Below are positions 22,870 to 30,777 of a DNA stretch of 40,585 nt, in pieces. Made by a program: the position numbers and the translations under genes. Source of the stretch: CAYLYU01 sp964501925 (GTDB lineage Bacteria > Pseudomonadota > Zetaproteobacteria > Mariprofundales > Mariprofundaceae). The notes under the pieces are model-generated. The model ran no database searches. It saw nothing but the letters and a program-made list of their open reading frames with translations, and had not been told where the DNA came from. The stretch lies in assembly GCA_964501925.1 (NCBI GenBank), contig CAZCTM010000019.1, positions 1-40,585 on the forward strand. The letters are read 5' to 3'. The first letter of the stretch is position 1. Each line of letters opens with the position of its first letter.

Positions 22870-25800
22870 ACAACGGATTCACTGTCTTGCCATGATGTTC
22901 AGGCCGCTGTCCTCCAGGGCCATGCTCCTCTTTTCCCTCATGCTCGCGCTTGGTCTTTCAGCCTGTGGCAACGCCCCCTCAGGCACCCGGTCGGGCGCAG
23001 GCGTGCCGCTCAGTGTTTCCCCGACGGATGTGATCCTGACCTTTAACGGCAATGGCACAGGCAACTGCACCGCCGGGACCACGCTTACCGCCAGCTATCA
23101 GGTGAATGGCGGCTTTCCACCCTATCAGGTTTTTTCATCCGCCCCGCTGATCACCGGTTTTTCGACACGCACACTGTTAAACAGCGGTGATGTCCTGGCG
23201 ATTCCCGTGACCTGCCCGCTGTCCATGATCGGTTTTTCCGATCTGACAATCACGGATAACCAGGGAACACAGGTCACGGCCAAGCTGACGGTAGAATTGA
23301 ATCCGGGTACCGCGCCCGGAGCACTGACCATCACCAACACGTCACCGTTGCCCGCCGGTGTGGTAAATCAGCCGTATAATGTGGTCATGAACGCCACGGG
23401 CGGCACAGCGCCGCTGACATGGTCCGTCCAGTCCGGCAATCTGCCGCCAGGCCTGACGCTAAGTCCCACGACAGGCATCCTGGCCGGCATTCCCACCACG
23501 GCAGGCATTTTCAGCTTCGTGATCAGCGTGGCGGATGCTGTCGGCCAGGCAGCCTTTGCGGCCTTTACCCTCGATGTGACAGGGTCGCTATCCATTACCA
23601 CCGCTTCGCCCCTGCCGAACGGGGTCATCAACCAGTTCTATACCCAGATCATGACCGCAGCCGGCGGAATCCCGCCCTACACCTGGGCGTTGAACACAGG
23701 GATCCTGCCACCCGGTGTCACCATTGATCCGGCCACCGGCATCCTTTCCGGTACGCCCACGGCCACCGGTACCTTCAATTTTATCATCGGCGTAACCGAC
23801 AGCGTTCAGAACCAGGCCATCAAGACATTTGCCCTGACCATTGATCCGGGAGCGGGAGGAGGCACAGGCCCGACAATCAGCACGACCCAGCTGCCTGCGG
23901 CCACCAACGGCATCGCCTATTCCGGCCTGCTCTCGGCGACCGGTGGAACCCAGCCCTATACATGGGCGATAGCCGGCGGTGTCCTGCCGGCGGGTCTGAC
24001 GCTGGCCCCGGCCACGGGGATCATTTCAGGTACCCCGAATGATGTCCCCGGTATTTACAATCTTGTCGTTTCCGTGACAGATGCCGCCGGGCTGGCAGCC
24101 TTTGCGTCGGTGTCACTCACTCTCAACGCCGGGGCCGCACCGCCACCGGCAACCTCCGCCACACAGATTTCACTGGGCACAACCCAGACAAGTGTACTTT
24201 CTGACAACTCCAACAGTGCCACCATCACCGCCACCGTCCTGGATGCCAACTTTGCTGTGGTGCAGGGAGCCGTTGTGCAGTTTTCGGCCACCGGAGGCCA
24301 GCTCTCGGCCAGCACCGGCGTGACGGACGTCAACGGACAGGTGCCGGTGATCTTCTCCTCCGGCACGGTGGACCCCACCAATCAGGTGGTGACCATCACC
24401 GCCACCGTTCTGGGTGTAACCCCGACATTGAGCGCCCAGATCCCCATCCAGATCGTGGGCTCGACGGTCACACTGGCCACGAATATCACCAACCTGACCA
24501 ACGTTGCTCCCGGCAATACGGCCACGCTGACCGTGACGGCCAGGAATGCCGGTGGCCAGCCGGTGTTCAACACGCCCGTGACGCTGTCGCTTGATCCGCT
24601 ATCCACAGGCAGCGTGAACATCACCCCGGCGACAGGCACCACAGACGTGAACGGCCAGCTGGTGGTGACGGTAACGGGGGTTACGGCGGGAACGGCCACG
24701 GTGATCGCGTCGGCCGTTGGCGCGCAGGCGACCCAGACCTACACGGTCAGTGCCGCGGGCGCCGCCTTCGGGATCTGCGATCCGAATACAACACCGCCGG
24801 CTGGTCCGCCGCCCTGCAATCCCGTCGCTGGTCCGGCTGCCTCAGCCATCAATACACCGTTGACTGTCTGGGTGAACGTGCCCGCGACAGTGCCGCCTGC
24901 CCTGCCCATTCTTGCCGTGCGATTTGCCACAACCCTTGGTTCGTGGAATGGCGTGCCCGGCCAGTCCGTGGTTACCATCCCGACACCTGTGCCGGGCTTT
25001 TATTCCGCTACGCTTACCTCGACGCTTGCCGGCATTGCCAATGTGCAGGTGGACGGCCTTGATGCCGCCCCGCCAGCGGTTGGCAATGTCCTGGCGACCG
25101 ATCAGCTGACGGTGGCCTTCTCGGCCACAACCGCGTCCCAGATCACGCTGCAGTCCAGTGTGAATGTGGTACCGCCCAGCACCGGCGGCCTGACCCATAC
25201 GGCCACACTGACGGCGACCGTGCGGGACATAAACGGTCAGGTGGTGGCCAACGCCCCTGTGGCCTTTTCCATTCTCAATCCGACAGGGGGTGGAGAAACT
25301 GTCTCACCGGTGGTGGTACTGACGGATGCCACCGGCCAGGCGGTTGCCACCTTCACATCCGGTTCGCTTAGTTCCACGCCACAGGGTGTGAATATCCAGG
25401 CCCAGGTCATTGGTACGGCGATTACCGCGCAGACCAACATTGTGATTGGTGGCACGGCGGGATCGGTGATTATATCCACGGGAACCGCGATCAATACCAT
25501 TGACCCGACCACCTATTCCCTGCCGATGTCCGTGCTGGTTTCCGACTCCAACGGCAATCCGGTCGCCAATACCGTGGTTTCGCTCAAGGCCTGGCCGCTT
25601 CAGTTTTCAACCGGCGTCTGGATCGACACATCAGGGCCGCCGCCGACAGGAGCGGGGCCGTTTGTGGCCGTGACCACCGGCACCTTCAACAACGAGGACG
25701 TCAACCGCAATCTGATCCTTGATCCCGGTGAGGATGGCGGGACCGGTTATCCTGCGGATGGCATGTTGACTCCTCCCAACTCGGATGCCGGCACGTTGCC

Positions 25801-26551
25801 GTTGACCGTAACCACCGGCGCCAACGGCGTTGCCAGCTTCAATCTTGTGTACCTGAAGAGCAGGGCGCCGTGGATCATTGATGAGATCACGGCCAGTACC
25901 TTTGTCTTTGGGACGGAAACAACCTCCCAGATCGTGTTTGCACTTCCGTTCGATGCCCAGGAAGGGAATTCCGGTGTGCTGGCCAACGCCTTTGGCGGTT
26001 CGCCCTACGGACCGGGAACCGTTCCCGCCCTGAGCATTACCACCCCATCGCCCCTGCCATCCGGCGCTGTCGGTGTGGCATATACTTCCGGGCCTCTGGC
26101 TGCCACGGGGCTGGCGCCGCTGACATGGTCTGTTGGTGTGGGCAGCACACTGCCGCCGGGCCTGACCCTGAATCCGGGAACAGGTGAGATCAGCGGTATA
26201 CCGACAACAGGTGGGCTGTACAGCTTCCTGATCACCGTGACCGACGCGTTGGGTAATTCGGTGACCAAGACATTTGTGATCGACATCCTGGGTATCACCA
26301 CCCCATCACCCTTGCCTGCTGGCACGGTCGCCGTTGCCTATCCGCTCACGACATTTACCGCCATTGGCGGGACGGTTCCGTACACCTGGGCGCAGGTGGG
26401 CGGGACGCTGCCGCCAGGCCTGACCTTTGTGGGAGGGGTTTTGTCCGGAACACCCACCGCTGCCGGTGTCTACAACTTTACCGTCTCGGTGCAAGACAGC
26501 TCTGTGCCGCCACTGACAACGACCAAGAGCTTCAGTCTGACGATCAACTAG
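22862..26551 (+). CDS. giant Ig-repeat lipoprotein downstream of pilQ
   Basis: A 1229-residue predicted surface lipoprotein. The signal ends at lipobox LSAC (Cys35) with Gly at +2, which does not signal inner-membrane retention. It contains about three putative-Ig (He_PIG) repeats (about 155-425, each with the PPGLTL..TGILSGTP pattern), a central block of Big_1/invasin-like repeats (about 430-1040, e.g. TITATVLDANFAVVQGAVVQF, TDVNGQ), then two more He_PIG repeats (about 1060-1229). A calcium-loop-like DVNRNLILDPGED occurs near residue 950. The start ATG 22862 follows GGAGGGGAG. It overlaps pilQ by 8 bases, so it belongs to the pilus transcript. Adhesion is the likely role, inferred from the repeats only. 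Confidence 0.8.
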   Translation: MTRQRIHCLAMMFRPLSSRAMLLFSLMLALGLSACGNAPSGTRSGAGVPLSVSPTDVILTFNGNGTGNCTAGTTLTASYQVNGGFPPYQVFSSAPLITGFSTRTLLNSGDVLAIPVTCPLSMIGFSDLTITDNQGTQVTAKLTVELNPGTAPGALTITNTSPLPAGVVNQPYNVVMNATGGTAPLTWSVQSGNLPPGLTLSPTTGILAGIPTTAGIFSFVISVADAVGQAAFAAFTLDVTGSLSITTASPLPNGVINQFYTQIMTAAGGIPPYTWALNTGILPPGVTIDPATGILSGTPTATGTFNFIIGVTDSVQNQAIKTFALTIDPGAGGGTGPTISTTQLPAATNGIAYSGLLSATGGTQPYTWAIAGGVLPAGLTLAPATGIISGTPNDVPGIYNLVVSVTDAAGLAAFASVSLTLNAGAAPPPATSATQISLGTTQTSVLSDNSNSATITATVLDANFAVVQGAVVQFSATGGQLSASTGVTDVNGQVPVIFSSGTVDPTNQVVTITATVLGVTPTLSAQIPIQIVGSTVTLATNITNLTNVAPGNTATLTVTARNAGGQPVFNTPVTLSLDPLSTGSVNITPATGTTDVNGQLVVTVTGVTAGTATVIASAVGAQATQTYTVSAAGAAFGICDPNTTPPAGPPPCNPVAGPAASAINTPLTVWVNVPATVPPALPILAVRFATTLGSWNGVPGQSVVTIPTPVPGFYSATLTSTLAGIANVQVDGLDAAPPAVGNVLATDQLTVAFSATTASQITLQSSVNVVPPSTGGLTHTATLTATVRDINGQVVANAPVAFSILNPTGGGETVSPVVVLTDATGQAVATFTSGSLSSTPQGVNIQAQVIGTAITAQTNIVIGGTAGSVIISTGTAINTIDPTTYSLPMSVLVSDSNGNPVANTVVSLKAWPLQFSTGVWIDTSGPPPTGAGPFVAVTTGTFNNEDVNRNLILDPGEDGGTGYPADGMLTPPNSDAGTLPLTVTTGANGVASFNLVYLKSRAPWIIDEITASTFVFGTETTSQIVFALPFDAQEGNSGVLANAFGGSPYGPGTVPALSITTPSPLPSGAVGVAYTSGPLAATGLAPLTWSVGVGSTLPPGLTLNPGTGEISGIPTTGGLYSFLITVTDALGNSVTKTFVIDILGITTPSPLPAGTVAVAYPLTTFTAIGGTVPYTWAQVGGTLPPGLTFVGGVLSGTPTAAGVYNFTVSVQDSSVPPLTTTKSFSLTIN

Positions 26552-26576
26552 GGGATGGTGAGATCACACTATCCCC
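26551..26576 (+). other. strong hairpin between the Ig-repeat gene and aroK
   Basis: GGGGATGGTG (26551-26560) pairs with CACTATCCCC (26567-26576) over 10 bp with one G-T pair and a 6-base loop. It starts on the last base of the stop codon. No T-run follows, so it is not a standard intrinsic terminator; it may stabilise the upstream mRNA or reduce read-through into aroKB. Confidence 0.55.
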
Positions 26577-26589
26577 GGTAGGTTGTTCG

Positions 26590-27111
26590 ATGAGCGTTTC
26601 GCATCTCATCCTGATCGGCCTGATGGGAGCGGGCAAAACCTGCATCGGCCGCAGGCTGGCGGCGAATCTCGAACTTCCCTTCCTTGATGTGGATGAACGC
26701 ATCGTGACTGCCGCTGGCCGCAGCATCCCCGAGATTTTCGCCGAGGAGGGAGAGGATGGCTTCCGCCGGCTTGAAACCGAGGTCCTGAAGAAAATCATCG
26801 GGGAAAAGGCGGTGATTGCCACCGGCGGTGGCGCAGTTCTTTCCGGAGAGAACCGGGATCTGATCAGGGCCCATCCTCCGGTCATCTGGCTGGACGCCAG
26901 CCCCGCGACTCTGGCCAGACGGATCGGAAGAAATTCAAACCGCCCCCTGATGGCTGGCGTAAATCCGCTGGAAAAGGCGAGGGAACTGGCGGATATACGC
27001 AACCCCTTGTATGCGCAGTGTGCGGATTTTCATCTGCGTACGGACCGGATGAGCAAACAGGCGGCGGTGGATGCCATCCTCGGGTTTCTGTCAGAATGGC
27101 GGCATGAATAA
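26590..27111 (+). CDS. aroK: shikimate kinase
   Basis: A 173-residue cytoplasmic NMP-kinase-fold enzyme that phosphorylates shikimate at O3 using ATP. Walker A is GLMGAGKTCIGRRLA; the shikimate-binding DVDERI and ATGGGAVL (Walker B-like) segments and the lid RNSNRPLM are in place. The start is 38 bases after the lipoprotein gene and beyond a hairpin. Its end overlaps aroB by 8 bases, as in many proteobacterial pil-aroKB loci. Confidence 0.95.
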   Translation: MSVSHLILIGLMGAGKTCIGRRLAANLELPFLDVDERIVTAAGRSIPEIFAEEGEDGFRRLETEVLKKIIGEKAVIATGGGAVLSGENRDLIRAHPPVIWLDASPATLARRIGRNSNRPLMAGVNPLEKARELADIRNPLYAQCADFHLRTDRMSKQAAVDAILGFLSEWRHE

Positions 27112-28192
27112 GGTCTACCGCGTCCGTCTTGGGGCGCGCTCCTACGATATCCACATTGAACCGGGATGTCTGGATGATTTTGGCGGGGTTGCGGCAAGAT
27201 TGCTGCCGGATGCCAGGCGCTGCCTGGTTGTCAGCAACGAGGTGGTGGCACCCCTGTATCTTGAGCGGGTGCAGAGAAGTCTTAAGCAGGCAGGCTGGAC
27301 GGTGAGTTCGCACATCCTTCCGGACGGCGAAAGATACAAGAATATTGAGACATGGAGCGGTATTCTGGATGCTCTTATGCAGGCGAGACTGACGCGGCAG
27401 GAGCCCGTGATCGCTCTGGGAGGTGGTGTCGTGGGGGACATGGCCGGCTTTGCCGCGGCCTGCTACCGTCGCGGCGTCCCCCTCATTCAGGTTCCGACCA
27501 CGTTGCTGGCCCAGGTCGATTCCAGTGTCGGGGGCAAGACGGCCGTCAATCATCCCCTGGGAAAAAACATGATCGGGGTCTTTTACCAGCCAAGACTGGT
27601 GTGGATCGATCCGGAGGTGCTGACCACCCTGCCGGAACGCGAATTCCGTGCCGGTATTGCCGAGGTGATCAAATACGGCCTGATTCGCGATGCGGGCTTT
27701 TTTTTCTGGCTGGAGGAACACATAAACGACCTGCTCAACCTGGATTCTGCAGCCCTGATGCACGTGATTCATGAATCATGCCGGCACAAGAGCGAGGTGG
27801 TCATGAGCGATGAGCGGGAACAGGGAGAACGGGCCCTCCTGAATCTTGGCCATACCTTTGGTCATGCCATCGAGGCCATGACCCGGTATCGGAAATACCT
27901 GCATGGTGAGGGTGTGGCCATGGGGACGCTGATGGCTGCCCGATTGTCCGAGCAGCTCGGTCATGCCCCTGCCGGCACGGAGAAGCGTATCCACGATCTC
28001 TACAGGTCCGCCGACCTGCCGGTGGATGTACCCGAATTCAGGGCCGATGCATGGCTGGAGGCCATGGGACATGACAAAAAGAGCGGTGCCGGAGGTATCC
28101 GCTATGTCCTGTTGCACGGGATTGGCGATGCCTTTCTGGCCGAGAATGTGAGCGATGATGACATTCGGGCCCTGATCGCTTCCTACCATTGA
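27104..28192 (+). CDS. aroB: 3-dehydroquinate synthase
   Basis: A 362-residue NAD- and metal-dependent enzyme that closes DAHP to 3-dehydroquinate, the second step of the shikimate pathway. Signatures: ALGGGVVGDMAGF for NAD binding, VPTTLLAQVDSSVGGKTAVNHPLGKN for substrate, and LNLGHTFGHAIE plus HGEGVAMG for the metal. The start ATG 27104 lies within the end of aroK; an upstream ATG at 27071 would add 11 unconserved residues. It ends just before a bidirectional terminator. Confidence 0.96.
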   Translation: MNKVYRVRLGARSYDIHIEPGCLDDFGGVAARLLPDARRCLVVSNEVVAPLYLERVQRSLKQAGWTVSSHILPDGERYKNIETWSGILDALMQARLTRQEPVIALGGGVVGDMAGFAAACYRRGVPLIQVPTTLLAQVDSSVGGKTAVNHPLGKNMIGVFYQPRLVWIDPEVLTTLPEREFRAGIAEVIKYGLIRDAGFFFWLEEHINDLLNLDSAALMHVIHESCRHKSEVVMSDEREQGERALLNLGHTFGHAIEAMTRYRKYLHGEGVAMGTLMAARLSEQLGHAPAGTEKRIHDLYRSADLPVDVPEFRADAWLEAMGHDKKSGAGGIRYVLLHGIGDAFLAENVSDDDIRALIASYH

Positions 28193-28201
28193 CAAATAAG
28201 A

Positions 28202-28225
28202 AAGGGCGACCAAGCGGTCGCCCTT
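28202..28225. terminator. bidirectional hairpin terminator between aroB and the BI-1 gene
   Basis: AAGGGCGACC and GGTCGCCCTT form a perfect 10-bp stem with loop AAGC. On the minus strand it is followed by TTCTTATTTG, a T-rich tail that terminates the YccA-type gene; on the plus strand the tail CTGTCT is poorer but the stem is strong enough to end aroKB transcripts. Confidence 0.75.
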
Positions 28226-28257
28226 CTGTCTAGGGTCTGAAGATGGATGGCATGAGA

Positions 28258-28920
28258 TTACTCGTCGCTCATCATCCCGAACAGATAGAGCAGGTTCTGG
28301 AAGAGCAAAAACACATCAAGATACAGGGTTAGAGCCGCAGCGATGTGTTCATCGTTGGGGTAGGTCCGCAGGATGTTGGATGTGTCATAGAGAATAAAGG
28401 CGGAAAACAGCAAGACGCCGACGCCGGAACCGGCAAGGGCCAGGGCAGGGGACTCGAAGAAGAAATAATTGGATAGACCGAGCACGATCAGGGCGATCAG
28501 GCCGGTCCACACAAAGCCCTTGAGGAACGAAAAGTCCTTTCTGGAGATAAAGGTGTATGCCGTTAGACCGACAAAAGAGACGGCAGTGGTCATGAATGCC
28601 TGGGTTACCAGCATGCCGGACTTTGCGGCCACAAAGGCCACCAGTGGCGCGATGGCCATGCCGGTAATGGCACCGAATCCGAGAAGTGCCAGCATGTTCA
28701 GGCCGCGAACGTGACGAACTCCCTGTACCAGAAATATGCCTCCCATCATGATGAAGAGCATCATCCATGGGTGTTCGTAGGGAAAGGCCATGCCTTGCGA
28801 GGCATAGGCGCCAATCGCGCCCGCACCGATGCACAGGGCTAGGCTGCCATAGGTCCTGCCGAGAAATCCAATTCGCTCATCGACCAGCGCAGTGGATTGC
28901 GACATGTGTATTTGTTGCAT
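28258..28920 (-). CDS. Bax inhibitor-1 / YccA family membrane protein
   Basis: A 220-residue inner-membrane protein with about seven hydrophobic helices of the BI-1/YccA (LFG/TMBIM) family. Key segments: ERIGFLGRTYGSLALCIGAG near the N-terminus, and FSAFILYDTSNILRTYPNDE containing the paired aspartates of the calcium-leak/pH-sensor site. Bacterial members include YccA, which modulates FtsH. The start is set by AAGGAGG four bases before the ATG at 28920. A separate transcript is likely, as hairpins lie on both sides. Confidence 0.9.
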   Translation of the reverse strand: MQQIHMSQSTALVDERIGFLGRTYGSLALCIGAGAIGAYASQGMAFPYEHPWMMLFIMMGGIFLVQGVRHVRGLNMLALLGFGAITGMAIAPLVAFVAAKSGMLVTQAFMTTAVSFVGLTAYTFISRKDFSFLKGFVWTGLIALIVLGLSNYFFFESPALALAGSGVGVLLFSAFILYDTSNILRTYPNDEHIAAALTLYLDVFLLFQNLLYLFGMMSDE

Positions 28921-28924
28921 ATGA

Positions 28925-28931
28925 CCTCCTT
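28925..28931 (-). promoter_or_regulatory. ribosome binding site of the BI-1 gene
   Basis: AAGGAGG on the minus strand, 4 bases from the ATG at 28920. A nearby in-frame ATG at 28905 is farther away and less likely. Confidence 0.6.
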
Positions 28932-28965
28932 GAAGTTATGGGTGAATGATGGATTCGATCGGGTT

Positions 28966-28988
28966 AAAAAACCGTGAAAGGTGTTTCA
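28966..28988 (-). terminator. possible terminator after fxsA
   Basis: On the minus strand TGAAA-CACC-TTTCA forms a short hairpin followed by CGG and six T. The stem is AT-rich and only 5 bp, so termination may be partial. It lies in the 99-base gap between fxsA and the BI-1 gene. Confidence 0.4.
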
Positions 28989-29019
28989 GGAGTGACCGTG
29001 CCCCGATCTGCGGGCGTGG

Positions 29020-29430
29020 TCAAGGGAGATGATTCTCATCATGGTGAATGATCTCCGCCTCGATCCATGTCTGCCTGCCGGGCTGGTGGGGAAACAGGCG
29101 TTTGATCAGCCAGCGCCTGAAGGCAGGCACAAGCAGGATGAAGCCGATGCTATCGGTGAAAAATCCGGGTGTGAGCAGAAGAAGACCGCTGACCACGAGC
29201 ATCAGGCCATGCAGGGCAGATTCGGCGGGTACCTGCCCGCGCGCCATTTCATTGCGCGCGGAAAACAGGGTCTGGATGCCCTGCAGGCGGACCAGGAATC
29301 CGCCGATGGCCGCCGTTGCCAGACAAAGCAGGATGGTGGCCAGGCCGCCGATCTTTCCACCGACCTCGATCAGGAGATAAAGCTCCAGCAGGGGAGTAAG
29401 CACAAAAAGAAGAAAGAAGAAACGCATCAT
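29020..29430 (-). CDS. fxsA: FxsA family membrane protein
   Basis: A 136-residue inner-membrane protein with about three to four hydrophobic helices. The opening FLLFVLTPLLELYLLIEVG and the glycine-rich GLLLLTPGFFTDSIGFILLVP are FxsA signatures. E. coli FxsA is known for relieving phage T7 exclusion by F plasmids; its normal role is unclear. The hydrophilic C-terminus ends with several Glu/His residues. It is 138 bases downstream of the amidohydrolase gene. Confidence 0.9.
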   Translation of the reverse strand: MMRFFFLLFVLTPLLELYLLIEVGGKIGGLATILLCLATAAIGGFLVRLQGIQTLFSARNEMARGQVPAESALHGLMLVVSGLLLLTPGFFTDSIGFILLVPAFRRWLIKRLFPHQPGRQTWIEAEIIHHDENHLP

Positions 29431-29440
29431 TTACGCTTTA

Positions 29441-29500
29441 TGCGGCTTTCCGCACGGGAATTCAAGTCCCGGGTATGAAAAAAAAGCCCCCAGGCGGTGT
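29441..29500 (-). terminator. hairpins and T-run after the amidohydrolase gene
   Basis: The minus strand reads GCCTGGGGGC followed by eight T (29476-29495 region), a weak intrinsic terminator for the amidohydrolase. Two further small hairpins lie beside it: TGCGG/CCGCA (29441-29454) and CGGGA/TCCCG (29455-29471). No tRNA cloverleaf can be built from them. Confidence 0.35.
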
Positions 29501-29568
29501 GTTATGTGGATGTTTGATGGATCATTTCATACGTTCGCGGGAACAAACGCGGGACAGCCGTTAATGTC

Positions 29569-30777
29569 TCATTCCGAGACACAGAGGCTGACAAGTGCCA
29601 GGATACCTGTTTCCATCGCCTGCTCATCGATGTCGAAGCATGAGTGATGCAGGGGATAACGTGTGGCCGGGTTGCTGCCGGTTCCAAGGCGCAGGAGGCA
29701 GCCCGGGATGCGGCTGAGAAACTCGGCAAAGTCTTCACCACCCATGGACGGTTCATCGATCTCGACGGTTGGCACATGGGGCATGAAACGCCTGAGCCGT
29801 CGGCGAACTTTCCGCATGACTCCTGGATCATTGATCAGCACCGGTGTCGCCTGTCTCATGCTGAAGTAGGCAACAGCGCCCCAGGTTTCGGCCGTCTGGC
29901 GGATGATACGGTCCATGCGGGTACGGATCTCCTCGTGGGTTTCGGGATAAAGACTGCGCACCGTCCCTGAAAAGCGGACGGATTCAGGGATGACGTTGGT
30001 TGCCTTGCCACCCTCGATCTGACCGATGGAAATGACCGCGGGATGCAGGGGATTGACCCGCCGGCTGACAATGTGGTGCAGCGAATGGATGATCTGACTG
30101 GCAATCAGGATCACATCGATGCATTCATGGGGCCTGGCCGCGTGCCCGCCGCGCCCGACGATTTCCACCTCGAACATCTCTGCGGCTGCGCACATGGGGC
30201 CTTCCCGAAGTCCCAGACTGCCGCTGGGCAGGTACGGATAGGTGTGCAGGGCATGAATACGGCGGGGCAGGAAATCATCGAAAACACCGTTGGCCAGCAT
30301 GGCTGCCGCCCCTTCGGTGGTTTCCTCCGCCGGCTGGAAGATGCATGCAATGTTGCCGGCGAGAAGCTGCGGGAAGCGGGAAAGAACCAGGGCGGCGCCG
30401 GCCAGCATGGCCGTATGGGCATCATGACCGCAGGCGTGACAAACCCCCGGCACACCGGATGCATAGCTGGTTTGCTTCTTGTCCTGAATGGGGAGCGCAT
30501 CCATATCCGCCCGCAGCGCGATCCATCCATCCTCGTGTTTGGCAAGGATTTTTGCCAGCAAACCGTGACCGCCGATACCGCGGCGCACGGCGATGCCCCG
30601 TCCTTCGAGCAGATCCGCCACATATGCCGCCGTGTTTTCCTCGTGGCCGGAGAGTTCGGGGTGTTTGTGCAGGTGACGCCTCAACTCGATGATCTCCGGC
30701 ATCAGTTCACGAACAGCATCAGCCAGTTGCCCGCCCATGGGGCCGGTTTTTTCAGTATTCACCATTTTCCCAGCCAT
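29569..30777 (-). CDS. M20 family metal-dependent amidohydrolase
   Basis: A 402-residue M20D-type hydrolase (hippurate / N-acyl-amino-acid / IAA-amino-acid class) that cleaves amide bonds of acylated amino acids. Metal and catalytic residues are seen in RADMDALP, CHACGHDAHTAML, FQPAEETTEGA and the dimerisation domain GRGGHAARPHECID; the C-terminal PSMGGEDFAEFL is also typical. No signal peptide, so cytoplasmic. Its start overlaps the ligase gene by 26 bases (or 14 if ATG 30765 is used); neither start has a strong ribosome site, suggesting coupling. The true substrate is unknown. Confidence 0.9.
   Translation of the reverse strand: MAGKMVNTEKTGPMGGQLADAVRELMPEIIELRRHLHKHPELSGHEENTAAYVADLLEGRGIAVRRGIGGHGLLAKILAKHEDGWIALRADMDALPIQDKKQTSYASGVPGVCHACGHDAHTAMLAGAALVLSRFPQLLAGNIACIFQPAEETTEGAAAMLANGVFDDFLPRRIHALHTYPYLPSGSLGLREGPMCAAAEMFEVEIVGRGGHAARPHECIDVILIASQIIHSLHHIVSRRVNPLHPAVISIGQIEGGKATNVIPESVRFSGTVRSLYPETHEEIRTRMDRIIRQTAETWGAVAYFSMRQATPVLINDPGVMRKVRRRLRRFMPHVPTVEIDEPSMGGEDFAEFLSRIPGCLLRLGTGSNPATRYPLHHSCFDIDEQAMETGILALVSLCVSE

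Noticed and set aside
22862..26551. Repeated short DNA segments in the Ig-repeat gene (for example near 26036 and 26294), considered as a CRISPR or tandem array
   Set aside because: They are in frame, imperfect and unevenly spaced, and are explained by repeated protein domains.
26882..27772. 296-residue minus-strand frame opposite aroK and aroB
   Set aside because: Spans two conserved plus-strand genes and has low-complexity shadow composition.
29441..29471. Two adjacent small hairpins with a TTCAAG loop, resembling part of a tRNA
   Set aside because: The loop is shifted relative to a true T-loop and no acceptor or anticodon stem can be formed.
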